Below, piece after piece: positions 62,668-64,000 of a DNA stretch of 64,000 bases (positions are counted from its first letter, which is position 1; each line of letters begins with the position of its first letter). The notes beneath the pieces are model-generated. The model saw only the letters and a program-made list of their open reading frames with translations, had not been told where the DNA came from and did not search any database. The stretch spans positions 1-64,000 of the forward strand of contig CAZRYF010000013.1 of the NCBI GenBank assembly GCA_964604165.1, given 5' to 3'. The stretch comes from JAYZDK01 sp964604165. GTDB lineage: Bacteria > Myxococcota_A > UBA796 > CAJQPC01. The translations under genes were made by a program, and so were the position numbers.

Positions 62668-64000
62668 GTGATTTCCGCACTTCTCTGGGTGGGCATGGTT
62701 CTCGCGGGTCCGATGCAGGATGCCCAGGAGTTGGTGCGTCTGGGGCCCAGGGTGGCGGGGACCGAGGGTGGAGACAGGGCCCAAGCCTGGGTGTTGGGGG
62801 AGCTGGCAGAGGCTGGATACCCTGCGCGGCGCTTGGGTGGTCCTCCCGGTGCAGGTGTGGTGGTGGGGTGCCAACCGGGGGACGGCCCGGCCTTCTGGGT
62901 GTTGGCGCACACCGATGTTGTTCACCAGAACAGTCCAGGTGCGGTGGACAACGCGGCGGCTGTGGGGGTGGCGCTGGAAGTGGCGCGCCAGGTGCGGAGA
63001 GAAGGTCTGCCGGTGCGGGCCTGTTTTGGTTTCCCCGATGGGGAGGAGCTCGGACTCTACGGATCCCGGGTGCTTCAGGCTCGACTGGATCATGCCCCGG
63101 CTATGGTGGTGGCCCTCGATTTGCTGGGGCAGGGGGAGCTCACGGCCATGGGGCTGGGCCGAGACTGGGGTGAGCGCAGGCTTCGGTGGCTCCTGGGTGC
63201 TGCCCGGGTTCAGGTGCCTTACGCCTACCGCACTTTTTCCCGCATTTTTCCGGGACGAGAGCGTTCGGACCACGCGCCGTTTGCAGCGGCCGGTGTGCCA
63301 GCCCTGTTGTTGCTGGGTCGAGGCGAGGCCGGTGTCTATTGGTCGTACCACACGGAACACGATGGGCTGGATCGGTTGGAGCCCGATGCGGTGAGCGCAG
63401 CCACCGCCGCTCTGGTCTCCCTCTTGAGATCGGGACCTCCCCCTGTGGCTGAGGGTGGCGTTGCGGTGGTGGTTCCGGGGACTGACAAGGTGCTGGGAGA
63501 TCTCTGGGTGTGGGTGCTCGTGGCCATGGGAGTCGGCGGAGGGATTGTCACGGGTCTCCGCTGGTGGCGGGAGGCGCTCTTGGGTTTTGGGTGGTGTCTT
63601 CTGGCCACACTCGGGGGATGGGTCGCCTGGGAAGTGGCGGCATGGGGGCGGCCGGCCCACGGGTCCCTGGCGGAGCCTCTGACCTCCTTGTGGTGGGTTG
63701 GGGCCCTGGGGGTGCTGGGGTTTGCTCCCCACCGGGAGCGGGGCATTGCGGGGGGGGCTCTGGCCAGCGCCTGGCTGGCCCTTGGATTCCTGGCCCTGGA
63801 TGCGACCCTCGCGTTGCCTTGGGCGGTGGTGGCCCTTGCCCTGGCCATGGGGAGCCGCGCCTGGCCCTTGATGATCTTGGCCTTGCCTATTCCCCTGTAC
63901 GTGGCAGGGTCGGATCTCTGGCGCGAGCTGGTCTTTCACCAGGTGATTCCGGAGGGGGGAGCCTGGTGGATGCCAGTACGGGCCCTGGTGTTGTGGCCCC
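62668..64000 (+). CDS. membrane-anchored M28-family metallopeptidase, 3' end beyond window
   Basis: At least 444 codons from a GTG at 62668; the end is cut by the right edge. A signal or anchor (ISALLWVGMVLAG) precedes an M28 domain with zinc-binding residues in LAHTDVVHQNSPGAVDNAAA (His and Asp, about 82), FPDGEELGLYGS (Glu pair, about 125), ALDLLGQGE (Asp) and YHTEHDGLDRL (final His). From about residue 270 the protein becomes a series of hydrophobic helices, as in M28 peptidases with a membrane C-terminus. The start is uncertain since no ribosome binding site is seen; GTG at 62644 is an alternative. Confidence 0.82.
   Translation, partial: MISALLWVGMVLAGPMQDAQELVRLGPRVAGTEGGDRAQAWVLGELAEAGYPARRLGGPPGAGVVVGCQPGDGPAFWVLAHTDVVHQNSPGAVDNAAAVGVALEVARQVRREGLPVRACFGFPDGEELGLYGSRVLQARLDHAPAMVVALDLLGQGELTAMGLGRDWGERRLRWLLGAARVQVPYAYRTFSRIFPGRERSDHAPFAAAGVPALLLLGRGEAGVYWSYHTEHDGLDRLEPDAVSAATAALVSLLRSGPPPVAEGGVAVVVPGTDKVLGDLWVWVLVAMGVGGGIVTGLRWWREALLGFGWCLLATLGGWVAWEVAAWGRPAHGSLAEPLTSLWWVGALGVLGFAPHRERGIAGGALASAWLALGFLALDATLALPWAVVALALAMGSRAWPLMILALPIPLYVAGSDLWRELVFHQVIPEGGAWWMPVRALVLWP

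Noticed and set aside
1..64000. tRNA, rRNA or riboswitch genes
   Set aside because: No cloverleaf with a GTTCGA-type T-arm, rRNA core sequence or known riboswitch core was noticed by eye; a covariance-model scan would be decisive.

Overview
The window looks like a high-GC chromosome segment from a predatory/social-type deltaproteobacterial lineage, most likely Myxococcota. The reasons are the eukaryote-like Ser/Thr kinases (one active, one degenerate), a serpin remnant, lipoproteins rich in Asp-Thr-Gly, a giant MopE-type Ca-binding repeat protein with an FG-GAP propeller, a full menaquinone route and dense overlapping operons with frequent GTG/TTG starts. This assignment is inference; no rRNA or other marker gene is present. 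I recognised no dedicated transcription factor, tRNA, rRNA or CRISPR array.

Layout. 0-7.2 kb: transposase tail at the left edge, leucyl aminopeptidase, a membrane-anchored pseudokinase, a GH3-family acyl-adenylating enzyme, a small membrane-anchored protein and an HpnB/CrtQ-like glycosyltransferase. 7.2-8.0 kb: a scar of mobile-element debris (two identical 58-bp repeats, a partial copy, an inverted copy and a broken IS110 transposase). 8.0-10.1 kb: two minus-strand genes for a DTG-rich lipoprotein and a degenerate sulfatase-modifying-factor-like protein. 10.2-21.9 kb: an unusual discrete (type II) fatty-acid/polyketide-like cluster: dehydratase, two intact ketosynthases, two incomplete ketosynthase-like partners, a transmembrane Ser/Thr kinase, FabD, an acyl carrier protein, an acyl-ACP-reductase-like dehydrogenase and a polytopic membrane protein. 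A wrecked serpin and a strong hairpin covering the fabD ribosome binding site lie in the middle.

21.9-31.5 kb: miaB, then a tightly coupled menaquinone operon (polyprenyl diphosphate synthase, menG/ubiE, menF, menD, menA, menC, menE). menB and menH are not here. 31.4-42.3 kb, minus strand: six genes (GH3 enzyme, a 2088-residue di-iron oxygenase/FAAL/ACP/KS/AT/DH/ACP megasynthase, acyl-CoA dehydrogenase, E2-like CoA acyltransferase, phosphopantetheinyl transferase, hotdog thioesterase), all overlapping or a few bases apart. This is the best candidate for an undescribed biosynthetic system. Its last gene resembles DHNA-CoA thioesterase and overlaps the 3' end of menE, so it may serve menaquinone synthesis too.

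42.4-64 kb: the MopE/FG-GAP lipoprotein, a small secreted protein, an ABC exporter with a membrane partner and an SGNH-hydrolase-like protein, a lone flagellin, a HEAT-repeat secreted protein, a CapD/WbpM-type sugar-nucleotide dehydratase, a methyltransferase, an isoaspartyl peptidase, an MdlA/MdlB-type ABC exporter pair, a retropepsin-like protein lacking its catalytic Asp, and the 5' part of a membrane-anchored M28 peptidase cut by the right edge.
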